This document shows positions 7,501-15,252 of a stretch of DNA of 64,000 nucleotides, one piece after another (the first letter of the stretch is position 1; every line of letters starts with the position of its first letter). Made by a program: the position numbers and the translations under genes. The stretch is from Bacillus paramycoides. Its GTDB lineage: Bacteria > Bacillota > Bacilli > Bacillales > Bacillaceae_G. The notes beneath the pieces are model-generated. The model saw nothing but the letters and a program-made list of their open reading frames with translations, had not been told where the DNA came from and did no database searches. Where the stretch lies: the NCBI RefSeq assembly GCF_001884235.1, contig NZ_MAOI01000101.1, positions 1-64,000 on the forward strand, in the 5' to 3' direction.

Positions 7501-8889
7501 TCACTTAATTTTAGCAATTATTTCATTGGCCGTATTCTTTCCGTTTCCAATACAAGCACCAATTCCTACGCCGTAATATGAAGCGCCAGCTAAATATACA
7601 TTTGGATAAAGAGCTGCTAATTTTTCTTGTAATGCTTGAACAGCTTGGTTATGTTCTAAATGATATTTCGGCATTAAATCTTTCCAGTTCGTAACTTCGA
7701 CTACTTCTGGTTCACCTTTAATTCCGAGACTCTTTTCAATATCATATAAAGCAACTCGTACTAATTCTTCTTCACTATAATTTTTAATCGTTTCATATAC
7801 TGGATTTGTGCTCTTATAAAACATTCTTACTAACAGCTTTTGTTTACTAGATGTGTGTTTCCACTTCCGACTCGTCCATGTACAAGCATCACAATGCAAA
7901 TCACTATTTTCTGAAACGATAAACCCTGTACCATCTGCTGATAGTTGTTCATCTGGTATTTCAAAACCTAAGTAAATACTAATAAGAGATGAGTTTTTAA
8001 ACTTATTAAACTGCTCATTTAACTCATTAGAATGTAATAAGGTTTGTGCGATATCATGCGGAGCTGCTAAAACGACATAATCCGCTTGTATTGCCTCATG
8101 ATTTGCAAAAGAAATCTCATATTGATCATCTTTTTTACTTACCGCTGTCGTTACAACACCTTTTTTAATTTCAGTTTCATTAAGCACCTCTTCTAAGCGA
8201 TTAATAATCACAGAAAGTCCACTTTTAAATGATACAAACTTCTTATTTCCTGCTGACTGAAACTGTTTTTTATTCTCTTCAAAACCTTTAATAATACTTC
8301 CGTATTTATTCTTATAGTCCAGTAAATAAGGCAATGTAGATGCCATTGTAAGCTCATTCAATTTACCGGAATACACACCTGAAAGCACAGGAGCGATTTG
8401 TTTTTCAACTAACTCTTCCCCTAAGAAACTTTCTAAAAATACAGCAAGTGATGTATCCTTCGTAAACTCTTTATTTTTCGTTATAAAATCTTTTAAAGCA
8501 ACAATTTTCCCTTTCGTTGAGACTAGCGTACTGCTAAATAATGATTCAACACTCATAGGGATCCCAAATATAGTGTCAGACGGAATGGGATGTAATATGT
8601 TATTAGAATATATGTAGGAAATACCTGTTTCGTTATATACCATTTCATCTTCTAGATTCAATTCTTTTACAAGTGGCATAACATATTCATTACGAGCAAC
8701 GATAGAATCTGCCCCTGATTCCATAATAAAATCATTTTCTTCCACACTGTGGATCTTACCACCTAAATACTCTTCTTTCTCAATAAGGATTAAATTCAAA
8801 TCTATATTATAATCCTTCTTTAATTTTTCTAAATAAAACATAGTAGAAAGTCCAGTAATACCTCCACCGATGACAACGACTGTTTTCAT
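7501..8889 (-). CDS. hemY: Protoporphyrinogen/coproporphyrinogen oxidase (HemY type)
   Basis: The 462-residue protein opens with a Rossmann dinucleotide-binding motif, VVVIGGGITGLS (residues 4-15), followed by the acidic FAD-ribose residue in LILIEKEEYLGGKI. The family-specific ESGADSIVAR, SGVYSG and the C-terminal GASYYGVGIGACIGNG segment identify an FAD-dependent porphyrinogen oxidase. In Firmicutes these enzymes oxidise coproporphyrinogen III to coproporphyrin III with oxygen, in heme synthesis. The start at 8887-8889 has TTAGGAG 10 nt upstream; an in-frame extension to 8943 lacks such a site. The usual hemEHY cluster is absent here, so this is probably the second, stand-alone paralogue of the B. 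cereus group. Confidence 0.9.
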   Translation of the reverse strand: MKTVVVIGGGITGLSTMFYLEKLKKDYNIDLNLILIEKEEYLGGKIHSVEENDFIMESGADSIVARNEYVMPLVKELNLEDEMVYNETGISYIYSNNILHPIPSDTIFGIPMSVESLFSSTLVSTKGKIVALKDFITKNKEFTKDTSLAVFLESFLGEELVEKQIAPVLSGVYSGKLNELTMASTLPYLLDYKNKYGSIIKGFEENKKQFQSAGNKKFVSFKSGLSVIINRLEEVLNETEIKKGVVTTAVSKKDDQYEISFANHEAIQADYVVLAAPHDIAQTLLHSNELNEQFNKFKNSSLISIYLGFEIPDEQLSADGTGFIVSENSDLHCDACTWTSRKWKHTSSKQKLLVRMFYKSTNPVYETIKNYSEEELVRVALYDIEKSLGIKGEPEVVEVTNWKDLMPKYHLEHNQAVQALQEKLAALYPNVYLAGASYYGVGIGACIGNGKNTANEIIAKIK

Positions 8890-9055
8890 ATTTGCTGCGC
8901 TCCTAACCGATACAATTAATAATTCCTTTATTATTATACCCAAAAGTCCTTATATTCGACTAGCAGCTTGATCATTCTGTAAAAAAATTGACACTATATA
9001 CGAATACATTTATATAAATTTAATCAGTAAATAACCATCATTTTAAATGAATAAA

Positions 9056-9096
9056 TAAAAAAGAACTATAACAGTTTCAAATGAAGTCATAGTTCT
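9056..9096 (-). terminator. Terminator of the Spo0E-like gene
   Basis: An 11-bp stem with one G-U pair (9062-9072 with 9086-9096), followed on the minus strand by TTTTTTATTT, lies just past the Spo0E-like stop codon. Confidence 0.8.
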
Positions 9097-9098
9097 CT

Positions 9099-9248
9099 CT
9101 ATTTTAAAAACATAAAGTAATTAATCAATTTGTCTATTTCTTGACTTAATGCCAGTACTTTTTCATGTTGAATTCCATAATCCGATACTAAATATATTAA
9201 TTCTTCTTTTTTTATTTCAATTACTTTTTCCAATTTCGCTAATTCCAT
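9099..9248 (-). CDS. Spo0E-like aspartyl-phosphate phosphatase
   Basis: A 49-residue protein with the family signature: helix 1, a turn in LVSDYGIQHEKVLALSQEID, and helix 2 holding the diagnostic SQExDxLI (SQEIDKLINYF). Spo0E, YisI and YnzD proteins dephosphorylate Spo0A-P and thereby restrain sporulation. All are short two-helix proteins of 50-90 residues, and the B. cereus group has many copies. Its ATG (9246-9248) has GGAGAG 12 nt upstream, slightly far. It is monocistronic with its own terminator. Which response regulator it acts on cannot be told. Confidence 0.82.
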   Translation of the reverse strand: MELAKLEKVIEIKKEELIYLVSDYGIQHEKVLALSQEIDKLINYFMFLK

Positions 9249-9413
9249 GTCGTTTTACTTCTCTCCAATAATAAAATGTATGTATTTTAGTATAGCCTAC
9301 TTACATAATTAGTAAAAGTGAAAAACGCATGTGAAATCTTACATATTTAAAAATAATATACTACCAACAAAGAAACTTAAATTTAGCCTCTTTATACAGA
9401 TCATTAAAATACA

Positions 9414-10361
9414 TTAGGAATTAATAACATACCTAAATTTTTCTAATGTTATATCTTTATATTCTGGATCCCTCTTTATATGATCAAAATAACTATATGA
9501 AAATTTGAAAACATGCCCAAAATCCCAATTCAATTTACTAAAGTCTTTTAGCCAAAATCTATTTTCTGTTGGTAAAACATGAGCACGTTCAGATTCGATT
9601 AAAGGTAAACGATCTATAGGTGAGTGTAAATTTATTTCAGTATTCGGCATAAGCTTTTGACTAGCACGCAGTACGTATACTAGTTTTAAAAGTGGACGTA
9701 TCCCTCGTTGAAATATATCTCTATGTCCTAAATCATACATTATATTAATGGCGTGGGAAAAAGTAAGCATATGACCAATTAAATCATGATGTGATTCCGC
9801 TCGATAAATAATATTAAACTTCGATAGCTCATTTAAAATGAACTTAGATAATTGCTTTGGATTTCTTAATCCAATTTGAATCTCATCATTTATACTTAAT
9901 TGTTTTACTTCTTTCGTCGTAAAACCAATCCATGATCTACCGGGAATTTTTTTTTGAAACGATAATATCAGGTTAGTTATCCCTTCAATATCTTGATGAT
10001 TCCCCCATTTTCGCAACTCTTTCATGGCTAATAAACTTAGCGCTGCATAAATGACGTTATGCCCCACCCAATGAAGTTCATCCATCGTATGTTCCAGAGT
10101 TTTTATAATCATTTCTTTAGCATTTTGAAATTCATTTTCTTCTTTATTATCAGTTATTTCTCCTAAGTTTTGTTTGTTCAGCATCATTTTTGTTTGTGAA
10201 TAAATATTACGAGATATCTCTTCTTCAATATTATTATCTTTTATGAAAAAATAACTAGCAATTGCAGCTGCTCCGAAATGCGCATGCCAAATATCATTTG
10301 TTTGTTTTTTACATTGAGAAATAATTGAAAGGCCACCCTTTAAAACACTTTTATTTTCCAT
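9414..10361 (-). CDS. His-rich helical protein of unknown function
   Basis: A 315-residue protein, mostly predicted helical, with clusters of histidines: NDIWHAHFGAAAIASYFF (about 22-40), HTMDELHWVGHNVIYAA (about 100-116), and ESHHDLIGHMLTFSHAINI with GHRDIFQRGIRPLL (about 200-235). I do not recognise the family. The spacing of His-containing helices faintly recalls questin-oxidase-like or other alpha-toroid metal or terpene enzymes, which is speculation. The start at 10359-10361 is preceded by CGGGGGAT at 8 nt; a longer frame begins at 10388. It lies 34 nt behind the XRE-cupin regulator and is probably in its operon, with the EamA exporter divergent. A biosynthetic or resistance role in that unit is an inference. 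Confidence 0.6.
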   Translation of the reverse strand: MENKSVLKGGLSIISQCKKQTNDIWHAHFGAAAIASYFFIKDNNIEEEISRNIYSQTKMMLNKQNLGEITDNKEENEFQNAKEMIIKTLEHTMDELHWVGHNVIYAALSLLAMKELRKWGNHQDIEGITNLILSFQKKIPGRSWIGFTTKEVKQLSINDEIQIGLRNPKQLSKFILNELSKFNIIYRAESHHDLIGHMLTFSHAINIMYDLGHRDIFQRGIRPLLKLVYVLRASQKLMPNTEINLHSPIDRLPLIESERAHVLPTENRFWLKDFSKLNWDFGHVFKFSYSYFDHIKRDPEYKDITLEKFRYVINS

Positions 10362-10395
10362 CTTTTTATCCCCCGTAATAAAAATCACTTAATAC

Positions 10396-10956
10396 TCATC
10401 CTAAGGATGGCGTCAATACAAATAAAATGTAATTCGATTCATCACTTTTATTCAAAAACCGATGCCTCACGTTCGGCGGGATACGTACAACATCGCCTTC
10501 TTCTAAAAAATATTCTTTTCCTTCTAATTCCACATACACTTCCCCTTTCATGACAACAGCAATCTCTTCCTTATCTTCATGTGAATAGTGGCTTTCCGTT
10601 GTATTTGCTTGTTTATTTAAATCCATCATTAACATTTCAATACGTGCTTTCATAAAATCCGGTGTTAATACATCATATACAATGTGATCATTATTTTCCC
10701 GATATACTTTTTTTCGATCTTTTTTCTTAGAAATAAGTGAATCCGTATCAATATCATTAATAAATAGTGTAAATAGCGGTACATTTAATGCTTTCGCTAT
10801 TAATTCCAAAACACTTAAAGAAGGATTGGCATGCCCTCTTTCAATTTGACTAATAAGAGATGTGCTTATTCCTGCATAATCAGCAAACTCACGAATTGTC
10901 ATATTATTTTTTTTACGATAGCTTAAAACAGTTTGTCCAAGCCGATAGTTAATCAA
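10396..10956 (-). CDS. XRE-family regulator with cupin sensor domain
   Basis: The 186-residue protein has an N-terminal Cro/CI helix-turn-helix (residues 6-62, with TIREFADYAGISTSLISQIE). Its C-terminal cupin_2 barrel (about residues 110-184) has HYSHEDKEEIAVVMKGE and the second motif EGDVVRIPPNVRHRF; conserved His and Glu residues in both suggest a metal or small-ligand site. Regulators of this architecture (SutR/PuuR-like) often control adjacent amino-acid, polyamine or efflux genes. The start is TTG at 10954-10956, supported by AAGGGAG 8-9 nt upstream. It is divergent from an EamA transporter, and three copies of CCTTTGT lie between them, probably its operator. Confidence 0.87.
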   Translation of the reverse strand: MINYRLGQTVLSYRKKNNMTIREFADYAGISTSLISQIERGHANPSLSVLELIAKALNVPLFTLFINDIDTDSLISKKKDRKKVYRENNDHIVYDVLTPDFMKARIEMLMMDLNKQANTTESHYSHEDKEEIAVVMKGEVYVELEGKEYFLEEGDVVRIPPNVRHRFLNKSDESNYILFVLTPSLG

Positions 10957-10995
10957 AGTAACTACTCCCTTTCGTCCATCTTAATGTATATTTCA

Positions 10996-11073
10996 TTGCC
11001 TTTGTGCTGACTTACTAAACAAAGGCAAATAATCCTTTTCTATCGTCTCCGAGACTTATATACTTACCTTTGT
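10996..11073. promoter_or_regulatory. Putative XRE-cupin operator (three CCTTTGT half-sites)
   Basis: In the 171-nt divergent gap, a 10-bp perfect inverted repeat pairs 10996-11005 (TTGCCTTTGT) with 11019-11028 (ACAAAGGCAA). A third copy, ACCTTTGTA, lies at 11066-11074. The arrangement between a regulator and a divergent transporter is what an autoregulatory operator would look like; binding is inferred. Confidence 0.5.
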
Positions 11074-11127
11074 ACATTATATCTCATTCAGTTCATTATA
11101 ATAAACATCCTATTGGAGGGACAAACT

Positions 11128-12015
11128 TTGAAATCACCTACTCTATCATATTTCATCTTATTTTTCGGTGTATTCGCCTTATCAACTTCAGCGATCTTTG
11201 TAAAATTAGCAGATGCTCCTGCGGCAATCATTGCTTTTTATCGATTGTTATTTGCCGCACTGATTCTGTTACCATTATTACTATTTAATAAAAACAATCG
11301 AAACGAGCTAAAAACATTAACGAAAAAACAATGGGGATTCGGATTTATTTCTGGGCTATTTTTAGCTACACATTATGTACTATGGTTTGAATCCTTACAA
11401 TATACTTCTGTAGCAAGTTCTACAGTTATCGTAACGTTACAACCGTTATTTTCAATGATTGGTGGTTATTTTTTATTTAAGGAGAGATTTACAAAAGGAG
11501 CTGTTATTGGTTGCCTCATTGCCATTTCAGGAAGTATCATGATTGGATGGCAAGATTTCCAAATTAGTGGAGAAGCTTTATACGGAGATATTTTAGCGTT
11601 TATTGCTGCCGGAATCATTACCGCTTACTTTTTCATTAGTCAACACATTCGTAAAGATTTATCTCTTATACCGTATTCGATAATTAGTTATGGAAGTAGT
11701 GCATGCTTTCTCGGTATATTTGCTTACATGCAGCAAATATCTTTCTTCCATTACTCTGCACAAACTTGGTTGTCCTTTATTGGATTAGCTTTCATTGCTA
11801 CAATTTTAGGTCAAACGATTTTTAATTGGTTATTAAAATGGATGAGTGCTACTGTGATCTCTATGAGTATTTTAGGAGAAACGATTGGGACTTGTATATT
11901 AGCCTATTTCATTTTAAGTGAAACAATTTCTTTACAACAAGCACTTGGAATTACAATTATTTTTATTGGATTAGCATTATTTTTATTACAGCCGAATTGT
12001 AATGAAAAAGCATGA
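11128..12015 (+). CDS. EamA/DMT-family transporter (RhaT type)
   Basis: About ten membrane helices over 295 residues in two homologous halves, each an EamA domain. Half one contains STSAIFVKLADAPAAIIAFYR and half two ATVISMSILGETIGTCILAYF. Drug/metabolite transporters of this class usually export amino acids, purines or other metabolites. The start is taken as the TTG at 11128-11130, with TTGGAGGG 8 nt upstream; a TTG at 11113 would lie inside that ribosome site. It is divergent from the XRE-cupin regulator, which probably controls it. The last codons run into a palindromic terminator shared with the convergent GNAT gene. Confidence 0.88.
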   Translation: MKSPTLSYFILFFGVFALSTSAIFVKLADAPAAIIAFYRLLFAALILLPLLLFNKNNRNELKTLTKKQWGFGFISGLFLATHYVLWFESLQYTSVASSTVIVTLQPLFSMIGGYFLFKERFTKGAVIGCLIAISGSIMIGWQDFQISGEALYGDILAFIAAGIITAYFFISQHIRKDLSLIPYSIISYGSSACFLGIFAYMQQISFFHYSAQTWLSFIGLAFIATILGQTIFNWLLKWMSATVISMSILGETIGTCILAYFILSETISLQQALGITIIFIGLALFLLQPNCNEKA

Positions 12016-12040
12016 CATTATATTGTCATGCTTTTTCATT
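12001..12040. terminator. Shared bidirectional terminator inside both coding ends
   Basis: A perfect 17-bp stem (12001-12017 with 12024-12040) has a 6-nt loop. It covers the last codons and stops of both convergent genes, and both proteins therefore end with the same residues, NEKA. Confidence 0.92.
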
Positions 12041-12544
12041 ATGTACAAGTAAACCATCAGGTCTAAAACGACTCATCATAACTTCATTAATAAACTTTCC
12101 GTGAGCCTTTAAATTCCCTATCTTTACCCCCTCTTCTACAAATCCGAATTTTTCATATAGGGCTTTCGCTTTAGGGTTCGTTTCTAACACACCAAGTTCC
12201 ACTCTCTCTAACATTAACCAATTATCAGCCAAATCAAGCATTTTTGTAAGAAGCGCTTTACCAATTCCTTTATTATGATATTCACTGTCTACCCCTATAA
12301 ACAAATCACCCGAATGAGATCTACGTCCTGGACTTTGGGTTAAACCAACAAATCCAACAACTTCTCCATCATACTCTGCAACAAACTCAAATTGATTTGG
12401 TGCTAAGTTTCGAATTCTATTTTCCATAGCGTCTACACGCATGCTAGGTAAGAAAACCATATAAGGTAAAACGTCATCCTGTATACATATACGATGAATT
12501 GCTCTAGCATCTTGTATTTCTACTGCTCTAACGTTGATTCCCAT
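12026..12544 (-). CDS. GNAT acetyltransferase
   Basis: The 172-residue protein is a complete GNAT domain. DARAIHRICIQD forms the N-terminal substrate side, VVGFVGLTQSPGRRSHSGDLFIGV the central sheet, and EYHNKGIGKALLTKML (about 88-103) the acetyl-CoA loop Q/RxxGxG/A in the variant NKGIGKA. NPKAKALYEKFGFVEEGVKIG is the C-terminal half. It resembles the YhhY/PhnO group that acetylates small amines or amino acids. GGGAGGGAAG precedes the ATG at proper distance. The C-terminus is encoded within the terminator hairpin shared with the EamA gene. Substrate unknown. Confidence 0.87.
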   Translation of the reverse strand: MGINVRAVEIQDARAIHRICIQDDVLPYMVFLPSMRVDAMENRIRNLAPNQFEFVAEYDGEVVGFVGLTQSPGRRSHSGDLFIGVDSEYHNKGIGKALLTKMLDLADNWLMLERVELGVLETNPKAKALYEKFGFVEEGVKIGNLKAHGKFINEVMMSRFRPDGLLVHNEKA

Positions 12545-12684
12545 TTTTCTTCCCTCCCTATAAATAACAGATTCTAATATCCTTCGCTATAATCCTTCTC
12601 ATACGTTTTTCTTTATGTTATTTTTATATAATTATTTCAGCAAAACATTTTAAATTTGAACATCTAACATACTTAAGGGTCTAT

Positions 12685-13611
12685 TTAATTTTTCACCTGA
12701 TTATACAACTCAAGTAGATTTTCTATTGGAATACCGTTTATTTTCATACCAGTTATATCACAATTTTCTATTTTAAGATTTTGAAGCTTACTATTACTTA
12801 TTGTACTACCTTCCAAATCACATGTATCGAATGAAATAGGTTCCTTCTCGTCTCCAAGATTTGTATTTTTAAATTGGACTCCATCTAATGTCACCAAATT
12901 AAACTTACTACCAGAAAGATTTAAATCTGCATATGAGGACCCTCTAAAATTTATATTTCTAAACTTTGATTGACTTACATTACAATTACTCATATTCATA
13001 TTCATTACATTACTACCAACAATTGAACTATTTTTTAAATTCACTTGATAATACTCTGTATTTGCTAAATTACAGTTTTCGTATTGTCTATTTTTCATAT
13101 CTTCACTTTTAACTACGTTCTCTTCGTGTAAAGCTGTCTTTATTCTTTTCACGTAACAATACTCTTCTTCCGATTCAAAAATTGTTTGGTAGTCCATCTT
13201 TTTATAAAAGTGGTGATTATTAATTTGTCTACTCGATGTTTCGAGATCCCAAATCCTTATGTTTGGAAATTCTTCTTCTATTAATTTAATAACCTTTGAT
13301 CCAATTCCTTTTCCTTGATAAACAGGATCTACAAAAATACGATCAATTCTTCCATACGACTTTCCAGAGATTGTAACTATAATTCCCCCGATAATATCTT
13401 TATCCATTATTACTTTGAAAGAATCCAGTTCTTCAATCGAATATTTCATCATTTCAACTGAAGAGTATCCAGGTGGCTGAATGTTATAATCAATTACATC
13501 ATCTTGTCCGCATAGCCAACGTTTTGCTTCTTCATCGAATGTTTTTGTCATTATTTTTGTTAACTTTTCAGCATCTAAAATTGTAGCTTTTTCTATAGAT
13601 ATTATCGTCAT
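12685..13611 (-). CDS. GNAT acetyltransferase fused to pentapeptide-repeat domain
   Basis: The 308-residue product has two parts. Residues about 1-160 form a GNAT domain with IFVDPVYQGKGIGSKVIKL as the acetyl-CoA loop and NNHHFYKKMDYQTIFE as the end of the fold. After a linker, about 185-295 is a run of pentapeptide repeats of the A(D/N)LxX type, seen as NCNLANTEYY, NMSNCNVSQSKFRNINF, SYADLNLSGSKF and DTCDLEGSTISNSKLQNL. Pentapeptide repeats form a right-handed quadrilateral beta helix; some (Qnr, McbG) protect DNA gyrase. The start at 13609-13611 has AAGGGGAA at 8 nt; an extension to 13641 lacks this. The combination suggests acetylation targeted by a protein-binding helix, but this is inference. 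Confidence 0.82.
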   Translation of the reverse strand: MTIISIEKATILDAEKLTKIMTKTFDEEAKRWLCGQDDVIDYNIQPPGYSSVEMMKYSIEELDSFKVIMDKDIIGGIIVTISGKSYGRIDRIFVDPVYQGKGIGSKVIKLIEEEFPNIRIWDLETSSRQINNHHFYKKMDYQTIFESEEEYCYVKRIKTALHEENVVKSEDMKNRQYENCNLANTEYYQVNLKNSSIVGSNVMNMNMSNCNVSQSKFRNINFRGSSYADLNLSGSKFNLVTLDGVQFKNTNLGDEKEPISFDTCDLEGSTISNSKLQNLKIENCDITGMKINGIPIENLLELYNQVKN

Positions 13612-13665
13612 TTCATTTTCCCCTTTATCATTACAAACCAATAACTTATGTGAACAAAAACGTTA

Positions 13666-14190
13666 TTAATTTACTTTAGTTTTTAATACTTTTCCCATTA
13701 TTACATAAGGAACATCATTTTTACTTGGATGAAATGGCTCCAATACATTCACCCAATCTAATCTTTCATATAAAGAACGCGCCTTATCATTGTTAATTTG
13801 TGTTGTTAAAACGCTCGTTCTATTTGAAATCCCTTCTAATAATTCATTATGTAATTTCGTTCCAAGACCTTCATTTCGATATTGTGGGTGAACTGCTAAT
13901 TCTACAAATTCAAAACAATCTTGTAACCATTCCTCTACTTGCTCTAAATTTAACGCTTCTCTCATTAATTGATTATAGTACTGTCCCTCCATAGAGCGAT
14001 AACCATAAGTAAAACCAACTACTTCATTTTCATCATTTATTGCTAATATACCTTTAAAACCTGGATATTCTATATGTCTTTTCATTCGCTCGATCATTTC
14101 ATTGAATTTTGTTTTTTCAAATGCTTTACAATACAATTTTGCCATATTATCAATTAGGATCTCATCTTTTTCAATACTTACGAATTTCAC
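13666..14190 (-). CDS. GNAT acetyltransferase
   Basis: A GNAT protein of 174 residues. The sheet FKGILAINDENEVVGFTYGY is followed by VELAVHPQYRNEGLGTKLHNELL (about 96-118), where RNEGLG is the acetyl-CoA-binding loop, and by NDKARSLYERLDWVNVLEPF. The start is GTG at 14188-14190 with TAGGGGGC about 9 nt upstream. It precedes the GNAT-pentapeptide gene on the same strand with a gap of about 55 nt, so the two are likely co-transcribed. It is one of four GNATs within 8 kb. Its substrate is unknown. Confidence 0.85.
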   Translation of the reverse strand: MKFVSIEKDEILIDNMAKLYCKAFEKTKFNEMIERMKRHIEYPGFKGILAINDENEVVGFTYGYRSMEGQYYNQLMREALNLEQVEEWLQDCFEFVELAVHPQYRNEGLGTKLHNELLEGISNRTSVLTTQINNDKARSLYERLDWVNVLEPFHPSKNDVPYVIMGKVLKTKVN

Positions 14191-14324
14191 TTTACTTTGC
14201 CCCCTACTAAAACGTTTGAACCCTTAAATAGTTTTAAAATAAAGAAAATTAAAATCAATCGCTCTCTTTACTATTAAACTACAAATCAACCTATATTTTC
14301 CACTGTTACTTAGTATCAATGAAT

Positions 14325-14367
14325 AAAAAGAAGAGAACATGTAATATAAACATGTTCTCTTCTTTTT
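14325..14367. terminator. Terminator of the cat gene (bidirectional)
   Basis: A perfect 17-bp stem (14325-14341 with 14351-14367) with a 9-nt loop has AAAAAG and CTTTTT ends. It follows the chloramphenicol acetyltransferase gene on the minus strand. Confidence 0.9.
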
Positions 14368-14403
14368 ATTTATTTTCAATTTTATATAATTAAAAATTAG
14401 ATA

Positions 14404-15054
14404 TTACTTAAGCCACTCGTTACAAGTATTAGCTTGCTCCTGTAAATCCTCTATAAATCGACTCGCATGATATCCATCACAAACCGCATGATGTACTTGA
14501 AGTGAAATAGGTAGCATAACCTTGCTTCCATCATTGAAATATTTTCCGCAAGTTATAATTGGTAATAAAAAATCACCATCATTATTAATATTAAGATTAA
14601 ATCCAGTAAAACTAGTCCAAGGTATGCTAGAGATTGGAAACACATTTGGCGGAATATTTTCTTTCGTGAAGAGACCATGAACATTAGCATAACATCTTAT
14701 ATCCTCTTCATAGTTTTTATAGAAAGCATGAAAATTAATAGAATAATCTGTCCATATACTTGAAAAAGACTTATTTTCTTTATGAAAGATTGTATAGCTA
14801 GGTATCATTTCCTCCCAATACCCTAAAACTCCATCCTCATTAAAACATGTTCGAAATTCTTTATATTTATTTATCACTCTAGAAATTAAATAAATAAAAG
14901 TCGGATAAAATTTAATTTTCTTTTGATGTATTTCCTCTAATAATATTTTAATATCAACATTCACAGTCATACTAAACGTGCATTTTAATTTTAAATAATG
15001 TTCAAAATAATGCTTTCTATTCCAATTTTCTCTATCAATTACATGAAACTTCAT
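14404..15054 (-). CDS. cat: Chloramphenicol O-acetyltransferase, type A
   Basis: The 216-residue protein has the classical CAT layout: FHVIDRENWNRKHYFEHY at the N-terminus, the substrate-pocket segment FTGFNLNINNDGDFLLPII, and the active site QVHHAVCDGYHASRF (about 189-203) with the catalytic histidine of HHAxxDG. It transfers acetyl from acetyl-CoA to the 3-hydroxyl of chloramphenicol and functions as a cytoplasmic trimer. Its ribosome site AGGAGG lies in the 3' arm of a hairpin, and a nine-codon leader ORF ends in the 5' arm. Expression is therefore expected to be induced by chloramphenicol through translational attenuation. It is the usual chromosomal cat of the B. cereus group in type, with its own terminator. 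Confidence 0.95.
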   Translation of the reverse strand: MKFHVIDRENWNRKHYFEHYLKLKCTFSMTVNVDIKILLEEIHQKKIKFYPTFIYLISRVINKYKEFRTCFNEDGVLGYWEEMIPSYTIFHKENKSFSSIWTDYSINFHAFYKNYEEDIRCYANVHGLFTKENIPPNVFPISSIPWTSFTGFNLNINNDGDFLLPIITCGKYFNDGSKVMLPISLQVHHAVCDGYHASRFIEDLQEQANTCNEWLK

Positions 15055-15060
15055 TATTAA

Positions 15061-15094
15061 TAGCCTCCTAAAATTTTTTTATTTTAGAAGGCTA
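15061..15094 (-). promoter_or_regulatory. cat translational attenuator hairpin
   Basis: In the transcript a 14-bp stem with one G-U pair joins TAGCCTTCTAAAAT (15081-15094) to ATTTTAGGAGGCTA (15061-15074). The 3' arm contains the cat Shine-Dalgarno AGGAGG (15064-15069), 9 nt before the cat start. The 5' arm holds the last codons and stop of the leader peptide. A ribosome stalled in the leader would open the stem. Confidence 0.88.
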
Positions 15095-15113
15095 ATTTTC
15101 TTGCTTTCACCAC
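15084..15113 (-). CDS. cat leader peptide (attenuation ORF)
   Basis: A nine-codon ORF starts with tandem GTG codons and reads MVKARKLAF, then TAA. AAGGAG (15123-15128) stands 9 nt before the first GTG. Known inducible cat genes of Gram-positive bacteria have leaders of nine codons. In cat-86 the leader begins MVKTD, and this nascent peptide inhibits peptidyl transferase and stalls the drug-bound ribosome with codon 6 in the A site. The MVK start, a lysine as codon 6, the length, and the stop lying in the hairpin arm all agree. Function is inferred from this match. Confidence 0.82.
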   Translation of the reverse strand: MVKARKLAF

Positions 15114-15252
15114 AACTATTCACTCCTTACAGTTTAAATTTAACCCCAAGTTTTTATTTAATTATATAACATCCGCCAAAATTCATTCACATATTTCTGG
15201 AAATCCATCCACATACTATTAATAAATCAAATGATATTTGAAGGATACATAC

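Noticed and set aside
11070-11288. 72-codon plus-strand frame before and inside the EamA gene
   Set aside because: It overlaps the EamA start in another frame; the TTG start of EamA has the matching ribosome site and the membrane-protein sequence.
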